From: DATFNI01 sp963712305
GTDB taxonomy: Bacteria > Bacteroidota > Rhodothermia > Balneolales > DATFMH01
Assembly (NCBI GenBank): GCA_963712305.1
Contig: CAVQHI010000001.1
Location: 2,108,001-2,172,000, forward strand
Reading direction: 5' to 3'
DNA length: 64,000 nt
Shown: positions 50,732 to 60,579 of the stretch, piece by piece
Numbering within the stretch: the stretch's first letter is position 1
How the letters are laid out: each line of letters begins with the position of its first letter
Translations under genes and position numbers: made by a program
The notes under the pieces: generated by a model
Seen by the model: the letters and a program-made list of their open reading frames with translations, nothing else
Databases searched by the model: none
Told to the model about the DNA's origin: nothing

Positions 50732-51658
50732 ATGGCTATTTCTGTACAAAACCTCACTAAAGTATATGGTCAACAGAAAGCTGTTGATGATATAACGTTC
50801 GAAGTAAAAACCGGAGAAATCCTCGGGTTCCTTGGTCCTAACGGTGCCGGTAAAAGCACAACAATGAAGATCATAACGTGCTTCCTCAAACCCACCGAAG
50901 GCCAGGTTTCTCTCGATGGATACAGCATCGAGAATGATTCTCACGAGGTGCGCCGCCGGATTGGTTACCTGCCTGAAAACAATCCTCTCTACCTGGACAT
51001 GAGCATCATCGACTACCTCGGGTACACAGCACAGCTTCAGCAGGTGGAACAGGGACTCATCAACGACCGCATTAAAGAGATGATTGACGTCTGCGGTCTC
51101 GGCAACGAGAAGCACAAGAATATCGGAGAATTGTCTAAAGGCTATCGTCAGCGTGTTGGACTTGCCCAAGCACTCATCCATGATCCTGACGTGCTCATCC
51201 TCGATGAGCCGACAACCGGCCTCGACCCTAACCAAATCGTCGAGATCAGGTCGCTCATCAAAAAAATCGGTCATGAAAAGACAGTCATGCTCAGCTCACA
51301 TATACTGAAGGAAGTTGAGAAGACCTGCGACCGGATCCTGATCATCAATAAAGGCAAGCTTGTTGCCAACGGCACGACCGAAGAGCTCGGCCGGCGCGCT
51401 TCGGGAAGCAACCGCATTATCCTGCAGGTTCAAAGCGCCGACGGCACGGCAGGTGAAGCGCTCAATAAGCTACCAACTGTTGCTTCTGTTCAGACCGCAG
51501 ACCGTGAGAATGGGATCTGGCAAATTGATTCTAAAGCCGGGAAAGATGCACGAGAAGACATCTTCCGGTTGTGTGTCGAAAAAAATTGGGTAATCCTGCA
51601 GATGACACCCCTGCAAACCAGTCTCGAAGATATTTTCCGCGAACTAACCGTCAACTAA
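50732..51658 (+). CDS. gldA: GldA-like ABC transporter ATP-binding subunit
   Basis: The product is 308 residues. Walker A is GPNGAGKSTTMK, the signature motif is ELSKGYRQRVGLAQAL, Walker B is VLILDEPTTGLD and the H-loop is LSSHILKEV. A C-terminal extension (about 220-308) is typical of GldA. With GldF and GldG it forms an ABC transporter first linked to gliding but common in non-gliding members too. It begins a four-gene operon. Confidence 0.9.
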   Translation: MAISVQNLTKVYGQQKAVDDITFEVKTGEILGFLGPNGAGKSTTMKIITCFLKPTEGQVSLDGYSIENDSHEVRRRIGYLPENNPLYLDMSIIDYLGYTAQLQQVEQGLINDRIKEMIDVCGLGNEKHKNIGELSKGYRQRVGLAQALIHDPDVLILDEPTTGLDPNQIVEIRSLIKKIGHEKTVMLSSHILKEVEKTCDRILIINKGKLVANGTTEELGRRASGSNRIILQVQSADGTAGEALNKLPTVASVQTADRENGIWQIDSKAGKDAREDIFRLCVEKNWVILQMTPLQTSLEDIFRELTVN

Positions 51659-51677
51659 GGGTAAACACTAAACAGCC

Positions 51678-52400
51678 ATGCATACGATATGGACGATCTG
51701 CAAGCGTGAGGTGAACACTTTCTTTGATTCACTCATCGCTTACATCATACTCGTCGTTTTCCTGGGGCTTAGCGGCTTCTTTACCTGGCTATCGGGATCA
51801 GACATCTTCTTCAACGGCCAGGCTTCACTCACACCTTTCTTTCAAATTTCATTCTGGACCCTGTTTTTCTTCATTCCGGCCATCACTATGCGATCTCTGG
51901 CGGAAGAAAAGCACTCGGGTACGTTGGAATTGCTTGCTACCAAGCCAGTCACTGATTTTCAGATCGTGGCAGGGAAGTGGCTGGCATCCTGGTTCCTGGT
52001 GATTATGATGCTGCTACCCACTATTATTTATTATTTCACCGTTACCAACCTCGGGAATGTCGACACCGGTGCGGTAATCGGGGGATACTTGTCTTTGATT
52101 CTTATTTCCGGTGTTTATGTGAGTATCGGGATATTTGCCTCCAGTGTCACAAGCAACCAAATAGTCGCATTTATCCTGGCTTTGTTCATCGCTTTTTTCT
52201 TCCAGTTGCTTTTTGACCTGATGGTCCAGGTACTGCCGAGCATGCTGGCGAACATCGCCAACTACCTGAGCCTTTCAACGCATTTCAGAAGTATGGCGCG
52301 GGGCGTTATAAGTTTGAATGACATCATCTACATGGCTTCATTGACAGTCCTCGGAATGGTCTTCGCGATGATATCACTAACGCGGAGGACCTGGTCATGA
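51678..52400 (+). CDS. gldF: GldF-like ABC transporter permease
   Basis: The product is 240 residues with six hydrophobic segments. ICKREVNTFFDSLIAYI at the start and RSLAEEKHSGTLELLATKPV after TM2 are the marks of ABC-2/GldF permeases. It follows gldA by 19 bases and overlaps the gldG start by four. Confidence 0.9.
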   Translation: MHTIWTICKREVNTFFDSLIAYIILVVFLGLSGFFTWLSGSDIFFNGQASLTPFFQISFWTLFFFIPAITMRSLAEEKHSGTLELLATKPVTDFQIVAGKWLASWFLVIMMLLPTIIYYFTVTNLGNVDTGAVIGGYLSLILISGVYVSIGIFASSVTSNQIVAFILALFIAFFFQLLFDLMVQVLPSMLANIANYLSLSTHFRSMARGVISLNDIIYMASLTVLGMVFAMISLTRRTWS

Positions 52401-54001
52401 AGTGGTTTAGTGGATTTTTTAAGAATAAGTCGGAAGCGATCATCCAAATTGTGCTGATCGTGGGTATCCTGATCGTGGCAAATTACATCGCCAACAGCAT
52501 ATTCCTCCAATTCGACATGACGGAGAATAATGAATACACGTTGTCTAAGCCGAGTGAGAATATCGCAAAAACCCTGAAAGACCCGGTAACTGTTACGGCA
52601 TATTTCTCAAGCAAGCTGCCGCCGCAATTGAATCGGGTCAAGGATCAGTTCAAAGATTTCCTTGATGAATTCAGATCCTACTCCGGCGATAATCTCGAGT
52701 ATAATTTTGTTGATCCAAGTAAAGACCAAAGTTCCGAACAAAAGGCACAGCAGGCTGGAATTCAACCTGTGTTGGTCAATGTGAGAGAACGTGACCAGGT
52801 TTCTCAGAAGCGGGCATACCTCGGGGCAATATTCCAGTATGAAGGCAAAAGCCAGGTTGTTCCCGTTATTCAGCCAGGTGATGGAATGGAATACACCATC
52901 GCAAGCACCATCAAAAAGCTGACCGAGACAAAGAAACCTAAAGTTGGACTTTTGCAGGGGAACGGAGAACCAACGGAGCAGGAAATGCCACAGTTGGTTC
53001 AGGAACTTAAGGATCGTTATCAAATCGAGCAGGTGTCAAATATCGACACGGCGGGTGTTCCTGCCGATATTCAGGTGCTGATGATTATTGCACCAAGCAA
53101 GCCTTTAAACCAAAACCAGCTCAAATCCATCGACCAATATATCATGGCTGGCGGCAAGACGATATTTGCCATTAACCGCGTCCAGGCAAATATGCAACGG
53201 GGATTTGCACGACCTGAGGATACGGGTATCAACGAGCTGCTGACGAGCTATAACATTCCCATACAATCAAACCTGGTCCGCGACCTCAATGCGAGCTCTA
53301 TCGGAGTGAGCCAGGAGCAAAGTGGATTCCAGTATGTACGGCAAATCCGTTATCCGTACATACCGGTCATTACCACTTTCGGAAATAACCCGATCAGTAA
53401 AGGACTCGAGTCGGTGATTTTCCAGTTTGTATCACCTGTCGATACCACGAAAGCTGACAGTACACAGAAAATTACCGTACTGGCATCATCCTCCGACAAA
53501 TCGGGAGAATCGAGCAAATTCATGTCTATCAGTCCGTTCCAGGATTGGAAACCAACGGACTTCACACAGTCTGATATTCCCGTGGCTGCTCTGATCAGTG
53601 GCGTTTTTAGATCACATTTTGCGGACAACGATAGCATTAGCGTACGTCTCAAGAAGAGTGTAAACACATCACTGATTGTCATTGGCGATGGTGACTTCGT
53701 ACAAAACGGGCAACCAGGACGACAGCAACAGCGACTGCCCGATGATAACATCAACCTGATGGCCAACAGTGTCGACTATCTGGCTGACGACACCGGTTTG
53801 ATAGCACTGCGGACCAAAGGAATTACCAACCGTCCTATCGAGATGATTGGAGAAAGTGCCAAGAATTGGCTGAAATATGTAAATGTCTTTGTTCCCATTC
53901 TGCTTGTGCTTGGGTACGGCTTCTACCGTTATGAACGGAATAAGTCGCGCCGTCGGCAATGGATGGAAGAAGGCCTGCCCCAAGGGGATTCACACGTATA
54001 A
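52397..54001 (+). CDS. gldG: GldG-like ABC transporter auxiliary membrane protein
   Basis: The product is 534 residues: an N-terminal membrane helix (about 14-36), then a large extracytoplasmic region of the ABC-transport auxiliary family (GldG, DUF4350-like), and a C-terminal helix (about 500-518) with a basic tail. FDMTENNEYTLSKPSENI and VTVTAYFSSKLPPQL are its family landmarks. It overlaps gldF by four bases (ATGA). Confidence 0.9.
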   Translation: MKWFSGFFKNKSEAIIQIVLIVGILIVANYIANSIFLQFDMTENNEYTLSKPSENIAKTLKDPVTVTAYFSSKLPPQLNRVKDQFKDFLDEFRSYSGDNLEYNFVDPSKDQSSEQKAQQAGIQPVLVNVRERDQVSQKRAYLGAIFQYEGKSQVVPVIQPGDGMEYTIASTIKKLTETKKPKVGLLQGNGEPTEQEMPQLVQELKDRYQIEQVSNIDTAGVPADIQVLMIIAPSKPLNQNQLKSIDQYIMAGGKTIFAINRVQANMQRGFARPEDTGINELLTSYNIPIQSNLVRDLNASSIGVSQEQSGFQYVRQIRYPYIPVITTFGNNPISKGLESVIFQFVSPVDTTKADSTQKITVLASSSDKSGESSKFMSISPFQDWKPTDFTQSDIPVAALISGVFRSHFADNDSISVRLKKSVNTSLIVIGDGDFVQNGQPGRQQQRLPDDNINLMANSVDYLADDTGLIALRTKGITNRPIEMIGESAKNWLKYVNVFVPILLVLGYGFYRYERNKSRRRQWMEEGLPQGDSHV

Positions 54002-54021
54002 CTCAAAGAGAATAGAGAACC

Positions 54022-54972
54022 ATGACGAACGCAACCAAAACACTGGCCGCTCTCTTTGTTGTCCTGCTCGTTATTGCAGGATTCATAAAATTCTCCGAGA
54101 GCAGCAGCTCCAGCCATGAACTGCTTACGAACGTGATCACCGTTGATACGGCAAAAGTCAACAAAATTGTCATTAATACACCCAATAAGAAAAATCTGTT
54201 GTTGAGCAAAGATGGCAAGAAATGGAACGTACAACAGGGCAACGGGGAATCCTATCCTGCTGACGAATCATCTGTTGAGAATGTTATTTCTATGATGAGC
54301 AACCTGAAACCGGATGCCATTGTTTCCCATAATCCCAAACAATTCACCCGATATGAGGTAGATTCTACCGGGACAAAGGTGAATTTTCAAAATGGAAATA
54401 ATCAGCTGGCAAGTATTATTCTCGGCCGTTTTCAAATGAGTGGCCAACGCAATGTAAATACCTATGTCCGGCCTGCCAATCAGAACACAGTATTCCTGGT
54501 TAATGGATTTCTTACCCGATCTTTTAATCGTCCACTTGATACCTGGCGAGACAAACAGGTCTGGAATATCCCGCGCTCAAATATTACCCAATTCGACATG
54601 GTTTATCCCGCCGACAGTTCATATACAGTGGTTAGCGGCGGCAAAGGAAGCTGGCTTTACGGAACGGATACGCTCAAGGCCGGAATTGTTGACAACATCC
54701 TGGATCATGTTATACGGATAAACCTGAATAGTTTTGCCGACACACTAAAACCTGCTAATCTGAGGAAGCCTCTTTATACTGTTCGATTACATCTGAAAGG
54801 CGGAGATACCCGGGAAGTTCACTTCACGCCCGGCGTAAAAGAGAATAAGAATAGTTTTTTGATCACAGCTTCCGATTATCCATACGTTGGGAAAGTTGAG
54901 AAGAGTGTGTATATGGAAGAAGTACTCCGACCACTCAACCAACTAAAAAAGAAGACAGCCAAGAAGAAATAA
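54022..54972 (+). CDS. DUF4340 domain protein, last gene of the gld-type operon
   Basis: The product is 316 residues: one N-terminal helix (about 7-22) and repeated beta-rich segments of DUF4340, such as WNVQQGNGESYPADESSVENV and the later echo of this pattern. It follows gldG by 20 bases, a conserved arrangement in which the role is unknown; it probably acts in the periplasm with the transporter. A strong terminator follows. Confidence 0.85.
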   Translation: MTNATKTLAALFVVLLVIAGFIKFSESSSSSHELLTNVITVDTAKVNKIVINTPNKKNLLLSKDGKKWNVQQGNGESYPADESSVENVISMMSNLKPDAIVSHNPKQFTRYEVDSTGTKVNFQNGNNQLASIILGRFQMSGQRNVNTYVRPANQNTVFLVNGFLTRSFNRPLDTWRDKQVWNIPRSNITQFDMVYPADSSYTVVSGGKGSWLYGTDTLKAGIVDNILDHVIRINLNSFADTLKPANLRKPLYTVRLHLKGGDTREVHFTPGVKENKNSFLITASDYPYVGKVEKSVYMEEVLRPLNQLKKKTAKKK

Positions 54973-54992
54973 TTAGTATGTCAAAGGGAGAG

Positions 54993-55016
54993 AAAGGCAG
55001 GATTGGTCCTGCCTTT
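54993..55016 (+). terminator. Rho-independent terminator of the gld-type operon
   Basis: AAAGGCAGGA (54993-55002), loop TTGG, TCCTGCCTTT (55007-55016) and a run of T to 55021. It lies 20 bases after the DUF4340 stop. Confidence 0.92.
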
Positions 55017-55022
55017 TTTTTG

Positions 55023-55516
55023 TTTGACTGGATAGCAATTCCAAAAAGTCGACAACGAGTATTGAGACCTCGGTTTTATATAAAAAAAGGAGATTATCCC
55101 CTCATTCCATCTCCAATGGTCACAGTACAACGATTAAATTTGTACCCGCTCTTTTCATTCATATGCATATGTTCCGTTAGGAACTTCCTGTTTATAGAAA
55201 AAACTTTTACAGAAGACGGGCTCTGTTAAGAGCCTCCTGAGAATTAACGAAATCAGTATCCCAAGCTGGGTTTAGGCGGCTCTTTTTGGAACGGGTTCCA
55301 CTTTCTACAAAAAGGGAGTTCCTTACGGAGCAACTATTAGTGACATACGGTATTAAATACCATCTCCCACTTTTTGACATCACATTATAAAAAAGCTGAT
55401 GCCTCCATCTAAAATCTTTTACTGCTTACTGTTAACTGATCACACTTTAGACTCGACACTGATTTATTCGTGGAGTATCTTTTCGTTTTCTGGAATGAGA
55501 TCCTTGTCGGGTAGCA
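55023..55516. other. intergenic region, no gene seen
   Basis: About 490 bases between the gld-type operon and the MFS gene. A frame that begins at 54978 reads through the terminator and is not a gene. Presumably carries the MFS promoter; I recognise no operator or RNA. Confidence 0.5.
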
Positions 55517-56776
55517 ATGCACGAATTAACTGAGAAAAAATCATTCCCCATAACACGACGTCGTGCGTGGATTGTGTTGGGGGTTCTCACAATCATCTAC
55601 GTATTGAATTTCGTGGATCGCCAGATTGTGGCTGTTTTAGCCAGTCCGATTCGTAAGGAACTTGGCCTTAGCAATCTCGAGATCGGCTATTTGTACGGTA
55701 CGGCTTTCTCATTCTTCTATGCCATATTCGGCATTCCGATGGGCAGGCTTGCTGATGTCTGGTCGAGGAAATGGGTCATCACTCTCGGTTTGTTGATTTG
55801 GAGCGTGGCAACGATGCTAAGCGGACTTGCCACTGGTCTTGGTCTGCTGGTCGCAGCCCGCATTTTGGTTGGGATCAATGAAGCTGCATGCAGTCCAGCA
55901 GCCTATTCCCTGCTATCTGATTACTTCCCGGCAGAGGACCGTGCTACTGCTATTTCAATCTATTCATCCGGAATCTTTGTCGGAATCGGACTCGCTTTTC
56001 TGATAGGTGGTTACATCAGCGAGTGGTACAACTGGCGAACGGCATTCCTGGTCGTTGGAGCGCCCGGGATTTTACTCGCTATCATTGCATTTCTGGTGAT
56101 CAGGGATCTGAACAAAGGAACATACACGGGAGCCGATACCTCACAAAACGAATCCTTTTCATTCAAAGATGCCATGCGTTATTTACTGACCTCACAGGCT
56201 TTGATATGGCATCACGTTGGATTCTCCTTCCTGGCCTTTTCCGGGTATGCACTCCTTGCTTTCATCAGTGAATTCCTGGTTGATCATTCCCACTCATCTT
56301 TCCTTCTACCGCAATTCGGGTGGTTCATGTTTCTTACAGCCATTACCATCACCATCTCAGGAAAACTGGCCGACAAGCTGGCGAAAAAAGGCGATCACAG
56401 ACGATTCATCATGGGTATCATCGCAGCTCTGGGTGGATTACCCTTCTTTGCTGTTGGGCTGTTTAACCACAATGCCGTTTGGGGGTTGGTCTTCGTTGGA
56501 CTCGGCAGCAGCATAGCGTCATCATACAATGGAGTTGCACCGGCAATTGTCCAGGACCTGGTCCCGTCAGGCATGAGGGCTGTAGCAGGCGGAGTCTATC
56601 TCTTCACAATCAGCATCATAGGTTTTGGGTTTGGTCCCCCGCTAACCGGTTACCTGATCGACCATGTCTATTCCGGGCCATGGGCCATCTCATGGGCTTT
56701 ATTTACTGTTTTGGCTGTTTGTGGATCTTTGGGTTCGATAAGTTTGATGATAGCGATGAGGAAGGCAAAAATATAA
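55517..56776 (+). CDS. MFS transporter, spinster-like
   Basis: The product is 419 residues with 12 predicted helices. IYVLNFVDRQIVAVLASPI (TM1) and GRLADVWSRKWVITLGL (the loop 2-3 motif) are those of the spinster-type major facilitators. GINEAACSPAAYSLLSDYF and the second half's SGKLADKLAKKGDHRR support it. The family moves sphingosine phosphate and other amphiphiles; the substrate here is open. Monocistronic. Confidence 0.88.
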   Translation: MHELTEKKSFPITRRRAWIVLGVLTIIYVLNFVDRQIVAVLASPIRKELGLSNLEIGYLYGTAFSFFYAIFGIPMGRLADVWSRKWVITLGLLIWSVATMLSGLATGLGLLVAARILVGINEAACSPAAYSLLSDYFPAEDRATAISIYSSGIFVGIGLAFLIGGYISEWYNWRTAFLVVGAPGILLAIIAFLVIRDLNKGTYTGADTSQNESFSFKDAMRYLLTSQALIWHHVGFSFLAFSGYALLAFISEFLVDHSHSSFLLPQFGWFMFLTAITITISGKLADKLAKKGDHRRFIMGIIAALGGLPFFAVGLFNHNAVWGLVFVGLGSSIASSYNGVAPAIVQDLVPSGMRAVAGGVYLFTISIIGFGFGPPLTGYLIDHVYSGPWAISWALFTVLAVCGSLGSISLMIAMRKAKI

Positions 56777-56802
56777 TCCGTGGAAATTAGCGATAGGTGA
56801 AT

Positions 56803-57372
56803 CTAAACAACCCCCAATCGTCTCAATTCCCAGAAACACTTTGCCGTAGCTTTAATGTCAACTGAAGCATCATGCGCTTCGTTGAAGCCCGATCCGAATA
56901 ATTTTTGGTGCAGCTGAGTCAAAGTCGGCCACTTATAACCATAAGGACCATCTATGCCACAAAAATCGGTGCTGCTTTTCATCGTACATATCCGCTTTTT
57001 TTGCATGAAGGCATTTCCCATTTTACACCTCACAAACTCCGCTCCAACAATTTTATCATCAAAACTCATATTGTGTGCGACAAGAAAATCGGCTTGGTCG
57101 ATCGACGTCTTAAATTCATGCAAGACTGTACCTATTTCGGCACCTTCAGCCAGTGCCCGTTCCGTCGTGATGCCATGGATTTTTGAAGAACCGGGAGGAA
57201 TCGTATAGTCATCGGGTTTTATGATGTAACTGGCAGCCTCTGCTTCCTTTCCATCATCATCATAAAGCAACCATGCTAACTGAACCAGGCGTGGCCAGTT
57301 TTTTAGATCGGAAACCGGTGCTTTCCAATTGCGTGGTAATCCCGTTGTCTCCGTGTCGAAGAATAAGTACAT
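56803..57372 (-). CDS. DEDDh 3'-5' exonuclease
   Basis: The product is 189 residues. FFDTETTGLP (Asp5, Glu7), VAHNMSFDDKIV (third Asp) and NEAHDASVDIKATA (His and last Asp) form the DEDDh site of the DNA polymerase III epsilon/ExoX type. No other domain. It could proofread or trim DNA or RNA. Convergent with the MFS gene. Confidence 0.9.
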   Translation of the reverse strand: MYLFFDTETTGLPRNWKAPVSDLKNWPRLVQLAWLLYDDDGKEAEAASYIIKPDDYTIPPGSSKIHGITTERALAEGAEIGTVLHEFKTSIDQADFLVAHNMSFDDKIVGAEFVRCKMGNAFMQKKRICTMKSSTDFCGIDGPYGYKWPTLTQLHQKLFGSGFNEAHDASVDIKATAKCFWELRRLGVV

Positions 57373-57577
57373 GATAAAAATACTACATTATACTGGACAA
57401 CATGTCCTATGCTTTTGGTGAACAGCTTAGCTAAATGGTATGAGCAAGATAAGCAGATATTCTGATGGCTGCCAACCTAATGCATGCCAATTCATAACGT
57501 TAACCACAATCGAACTTTCTTCCGCCCATTTTCTGTTGAAAATTCATAAATATCAGTATTAATTTAACTTTTACAGA

Positions 57578-58699
57578 TTGAAAATCGTGAGGATAAAAAG
57601 AACTGTTCAAAACTGGCTTCGGTCTGCTGATGTATTAGTAAACGGGAACAGACCGTGGGATATCCAGGTCCACAATCCAAAATTTTACCGCAGGATATTG
57701 ACAGGAGGTTCTATTGCTGCCGGGGAAACTTATATGGACGGCTGGTGGGACTCCAAGGCCCTTGATGAGACATTTACACATATTCTCAGGGCGGGAGTCA
57801 ATCATAAAGTGCAATTCACACCAAATTCTATTTTGAATTTTCTGATCGCAAGTTTTCGCAATTTGCAGAGTAAGGCACGTGCGTTCCAAATTGGGGAACG
57901 GCATTATGACACCGGAAATAAACTGTTCCGGCTTATGCTTGATAAACGGATGGTTTACAGCTGCGGTTACTGGAAATATGCTGCTGACCTGGATGAGGCT
58001 CAGGAAGCAAAACTAGATTTGGTGTGTAGGAAACTTCACTTTAAGGAAGGTCAGACTGTTCTCGATATTGGATGCGGGTGGGGTAGCTTCGCCCGGTATG
58101 CCGCCGGAAATTATGGTGTAAAAGTCACCGGACTGACCGTTTCCAGACGGCAGGCAGAACTGGCCAGAGAAAAGTGTACTGGATTGCCAGTCGAAATTCG
58201 ATTGCAGGATTACCGGGATATCAAGGAATCTTTTGATCGTGTTGTGTCGATCGGCATGTTTGAACATGTCGGGAAAAAGAATTATCGAACGTTTATGGAA
58301 GTGGCTCATCGCTGTATGAAAGAGGATGGCCTGCAACTGCTTCACTGTATTGGCAGCAACATATCGGTAAACATGACAGATCCGTGGATCCATAAATACA
58401 TCTTCCCAAACGGCATGATTCCGTCAGCAAAGCAGATAACTAAAGCGACTGAGGGACTTTTCATCGTCGAAGACTGGCATAATTTCGGACCCTATTACGA
58501 TAATACCCTCATGGCCTGGTACGACAACTTCACCAGCAACTGGGATCAGATCAAGCATCGATATGATGAACGCTTTTTCAGAATGTGGACGTACTACCTG
58601 CTGATGTCTGCAGCTTCATTCAGGGCTCGAAAAAACCAGCTGTGGCAAATTGTTCTGTCAAAAAAAGGAACAATCCGGCACTATGAAAGTGTGCGGTAG
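57578..58699 (+). CDS. cfa: cyclopropane-fatty-acyl-phospholipid synthase
   Basis: The product is 373 residues. It adds a methylene from SAM across double bonds of membrane lipid chains. ETYMDGWWDS (about 50-59) and IGERHYDTGNKLFRLMLD are family signatures, VLDIGCGWGSFARYAA binds SAM, and SIGMFEHVG with its Glu and later FPNGMIPS and YDNTLMAWYDNF line the active site. Start is TTG 57578 (or GTG 57587): no ATG fits, and no ribosome site is seen. Alignment with E. coli Cfa suggests the N-terminus is nearly complete. Confidence 0.9.
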   Translation: MKIVRIKRTVQNWLRSADVLVNGNRPWDIQVHNPKFYRRILTGGSIAAGETYMDGWWDSKALDETFTHILRAGVNHKVQFTPNSILNFLIASFRNLQSKARAFQIGERHYDTGNKLFRLMLDKRMVYSCGYWKYAADLDEAQEAKLDLVCRKLHFKEGQTVLDIGCGWGSFARYAAGNYGVKVTGLTVSRRQAELAREKCTGLPVEIRLQDYRDIKESFDRVVSIGMFEHVGKKNYRTFMEVAHRCMKEDGLQLLHCIGSNISVNMTDPWIHKYIFPNGMIPSAKQITKATEGLFIVEDWHNFGPYYDNTLMAWYDNFTSNWDQIKHRYDERFFRMWTYYLLMSAASFRARKNQLWQIVLSKKGTIRHYESVR

Positions 58700-58749
58700 T
58701 TTTTGAGGGAATAAGGGAATTGGGGAATAGGGGAGTTGAGGAAATAAAA

Positions 58750-58780
58750 AAAGGTACCCGCTTTTTAAGCGAATACCTTT
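58750..58780. terminator. Rho-independent terminator, bidirectional
   Basis: AAAGGTA (58750-58756) pairs with TACCTTT (58774-58780), and CGCTT with AAGCG inside. A- and T-rich flanks serve cfa (plus) and pntB (minus). Confidence 0.8.
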
Positions 58781-58844
58781 CAATATTTCTGGCTCTAAGT
58801 GTGTCTAACTCAACACTTAAAACTTAAAATTCAAAACTTCCCTT

Positions 58845-60272
58845 TCATTCTTCCAGTTCTTTCAGGGCGGCGTTAAGTGACATGAGTGATTTCTTGGCAT
58901 CGCCAAAGAACATGTACGTGTTGTCTCTATAGAACAGTTCGTTATCGATACCGGCAAAACCGGGATTCAGCGAACGTTTGAATACGACAACCGTACGGGC
59001 GTGATCCACATTCAAGATCGGCATACCATAAATCGGGCTTCCCGGATTCGAATGTGCCGCAGGATTCACAACATCATTGGCACCGATAACCAGTACGACA
59101 TCTGTATGTTCAAATTCCGGGTTAATCTCATCCATGTCGTATAACTGATCGTATGGTACGTTAGCCTCCGCGAGCAATACGTTCATGTGACCGGGCATTC
59201 GTCCTGCAACCGGATGGATACCATACTTGACATTAACTCCTCGCTCTTCCAGCAGATTTGCAACATCACGGATGGCATGTTGTGCCTGGGCAACGGCCAA
59301 ACCGTAACCTGGAACAACAATCACATTCTGTGCATAAGCGATCATTACTGCAACATCATCAGCTTCTGCACGACGGATGGTTTTGTTTTCATCTCCCGTA
59401 TCCAGCGCACCGGCAACTTTGGTTTCAGAACCAAATGCACCGAACAATACATTGTTCAACGAACGGTTCATCGCCTTACACATGATATTGGTCAGGATAA
59501 TACCGGATGCACCTACAAGAGCACCACTCACGATCAGCAGGTTGTTATTCAGCACAAAACCTGTTGCTGCAGCAGCCAGACCTGAGTAGGAGTTCAGAAG
59601 CGATATGACTACGGGCATGTCAGCACCGCCAATTGGAATAACAAGCGTTACTCCAAGAACCAGTGACAGAACGGTCAACACCACAATGTACCATATCATT
59701 GCAGGGTTAATGACAAACATGACCATTGAAGCGAACATGATCAACGCAAGAAGCGTATTTACGATCTGCTGTCCGCTGTAGACCAATGGCTTGCCGCTCA
59801 CAAATCCCTTAAGCTTACCGAAGGCGATAAAGCTTCCGGAGAATGTGACCGAACCGATCAGGATACTTAGTCCGACGGTAATCAGTTCACTATTGCCATG
59901 TGAGGTTGGAGCAGTGCGATAAAAATCACCTATGGCTACAAGCACCGAGGCGCCGCCTCCAAAACCGTTGAATATACCGACCATTTCAGGCATACTCGTC
60001 ATCTCAACCTTATAAGCAGAAACGATACCGATGAGGCTTCCGACGATGACACCGACAATGATCATCTCAAAAGTGACAATATGAAAATCGAGCAGTGTCA
60101 CGATGATGCCAATCAACATACCGAGAGCAGACAATTGGTTCCCGGAACGTGCTGTAGCCGGCGAACTCAACCGTTTCATACCGACAATAAACAGGACAAT
60201 AGCAATCAAATAAATGATTTGAGTGAAATCAGGTACAAGGACCTGAAACGCATGTGGGAAAAAACGACTCAT
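58845..60272 (-). CDS. pntB: NAD(P) transhydrogenase subunit beta
   Basis: The product is 475 residues: about nine membrane helices (domain II) and the NADP-binding domain III (about 300-475). VVPGYGLAVAQAQHAIRDV, GIHPVAGRMPGHMNVLLAEA and LVIGANDVVNPAA are domain III signatures. It couples proton entry to hydride transfer from NADH to NADP. Its start overlaps the pntA2 stop by four bases. Confidence 0.96.
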   Translation of the reverse strand: MSRFFPHAFQVLVPDFTQIIYLIAIVLFIVGMKRLSSPATARSGNQLSALGMLIGIIVTLLDFHIVTFEMIIVGVIVGSLIGIVSAYKVEMTSMPEMVGIFNGFGGGASVLVAIGDFYRTAPTSHGNSELITVGLSILIGSVTFSGSFIAFGKLKGFVSGKPLVYSGQQIVNTLLALIMFASMVMFVINPAMIWYIVVLTVLSLVLGVTLVIPIGGADMPVVISLLNSYSGLAAAATGFVLNNNLLIVSGALVGASGIILTNIMCKAMNRSLNNVLFGAFGSETKVAGALDTGDENKTIRRAEADDVAVMIAYAQNVIVVPGYGLAVAQAQHAIRDVANLLEERGVNVKYGIHPVAGRMPGHMNVLLAEANVPYDQLYDMDEINPEFEHTDVVLVIGANDVVNPAAHSNPGSPIYGMPILNVDHARTVVVFKRSLNPGFAGIDNELFYRDNTYMFFGDAKKSLMSLNAALKELEE

Positions 60273-60550
60273 TGTTGGCTACCCTTTTTCTTAAACATTT
60301 GAAGCATGCGGTCGGTGACTGCATACCCACCTACCACGTTGATGGTTGCAAATATAATGGCTATAAGCCCCAGCCACGAGGTAAGCGAGCTGGATGCCTC
60401 TCCGGCCACTACCAGGGCACCGATTATGGTGATACCCGATATGGCATTGGAACCGGACATCAAAGGTGTATGCAGCGTTGTAGGGACCTTCGAAATAACC
60501 TCGAATCCCACAAAGCTGGCCAACACGAATACAAACAAGTTCATTATCAT
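60269..60550 (-). CDS. NAD(P) transhydrogenase subunit alpha, membrane part (PntA2)
   Basis: The product is 93 residues with three to four helices. VISKVPTTLHTPLMSGSNAISG is the conserved loop (landmark). It is the membrane piece that E. coli carries fused to the soluble alpha part; here the alpha subunit is split in two genes. It lies 29 bases after the soluble gene and overlaps pntB. Confidence 0.94.
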   Translation of the reverse strand: MIMNLFVFVLASFVGFEVISKVPTTLHTPLMSGSNAISGITIIGALVVAGEASSSLTSWLGLIAIIFATINVVGGYAVTDRMLQMFKKKGSQQ

Positions 60551-60579
60551 GGTGTTCCTCCGTTTAGGTAAGATCTTTG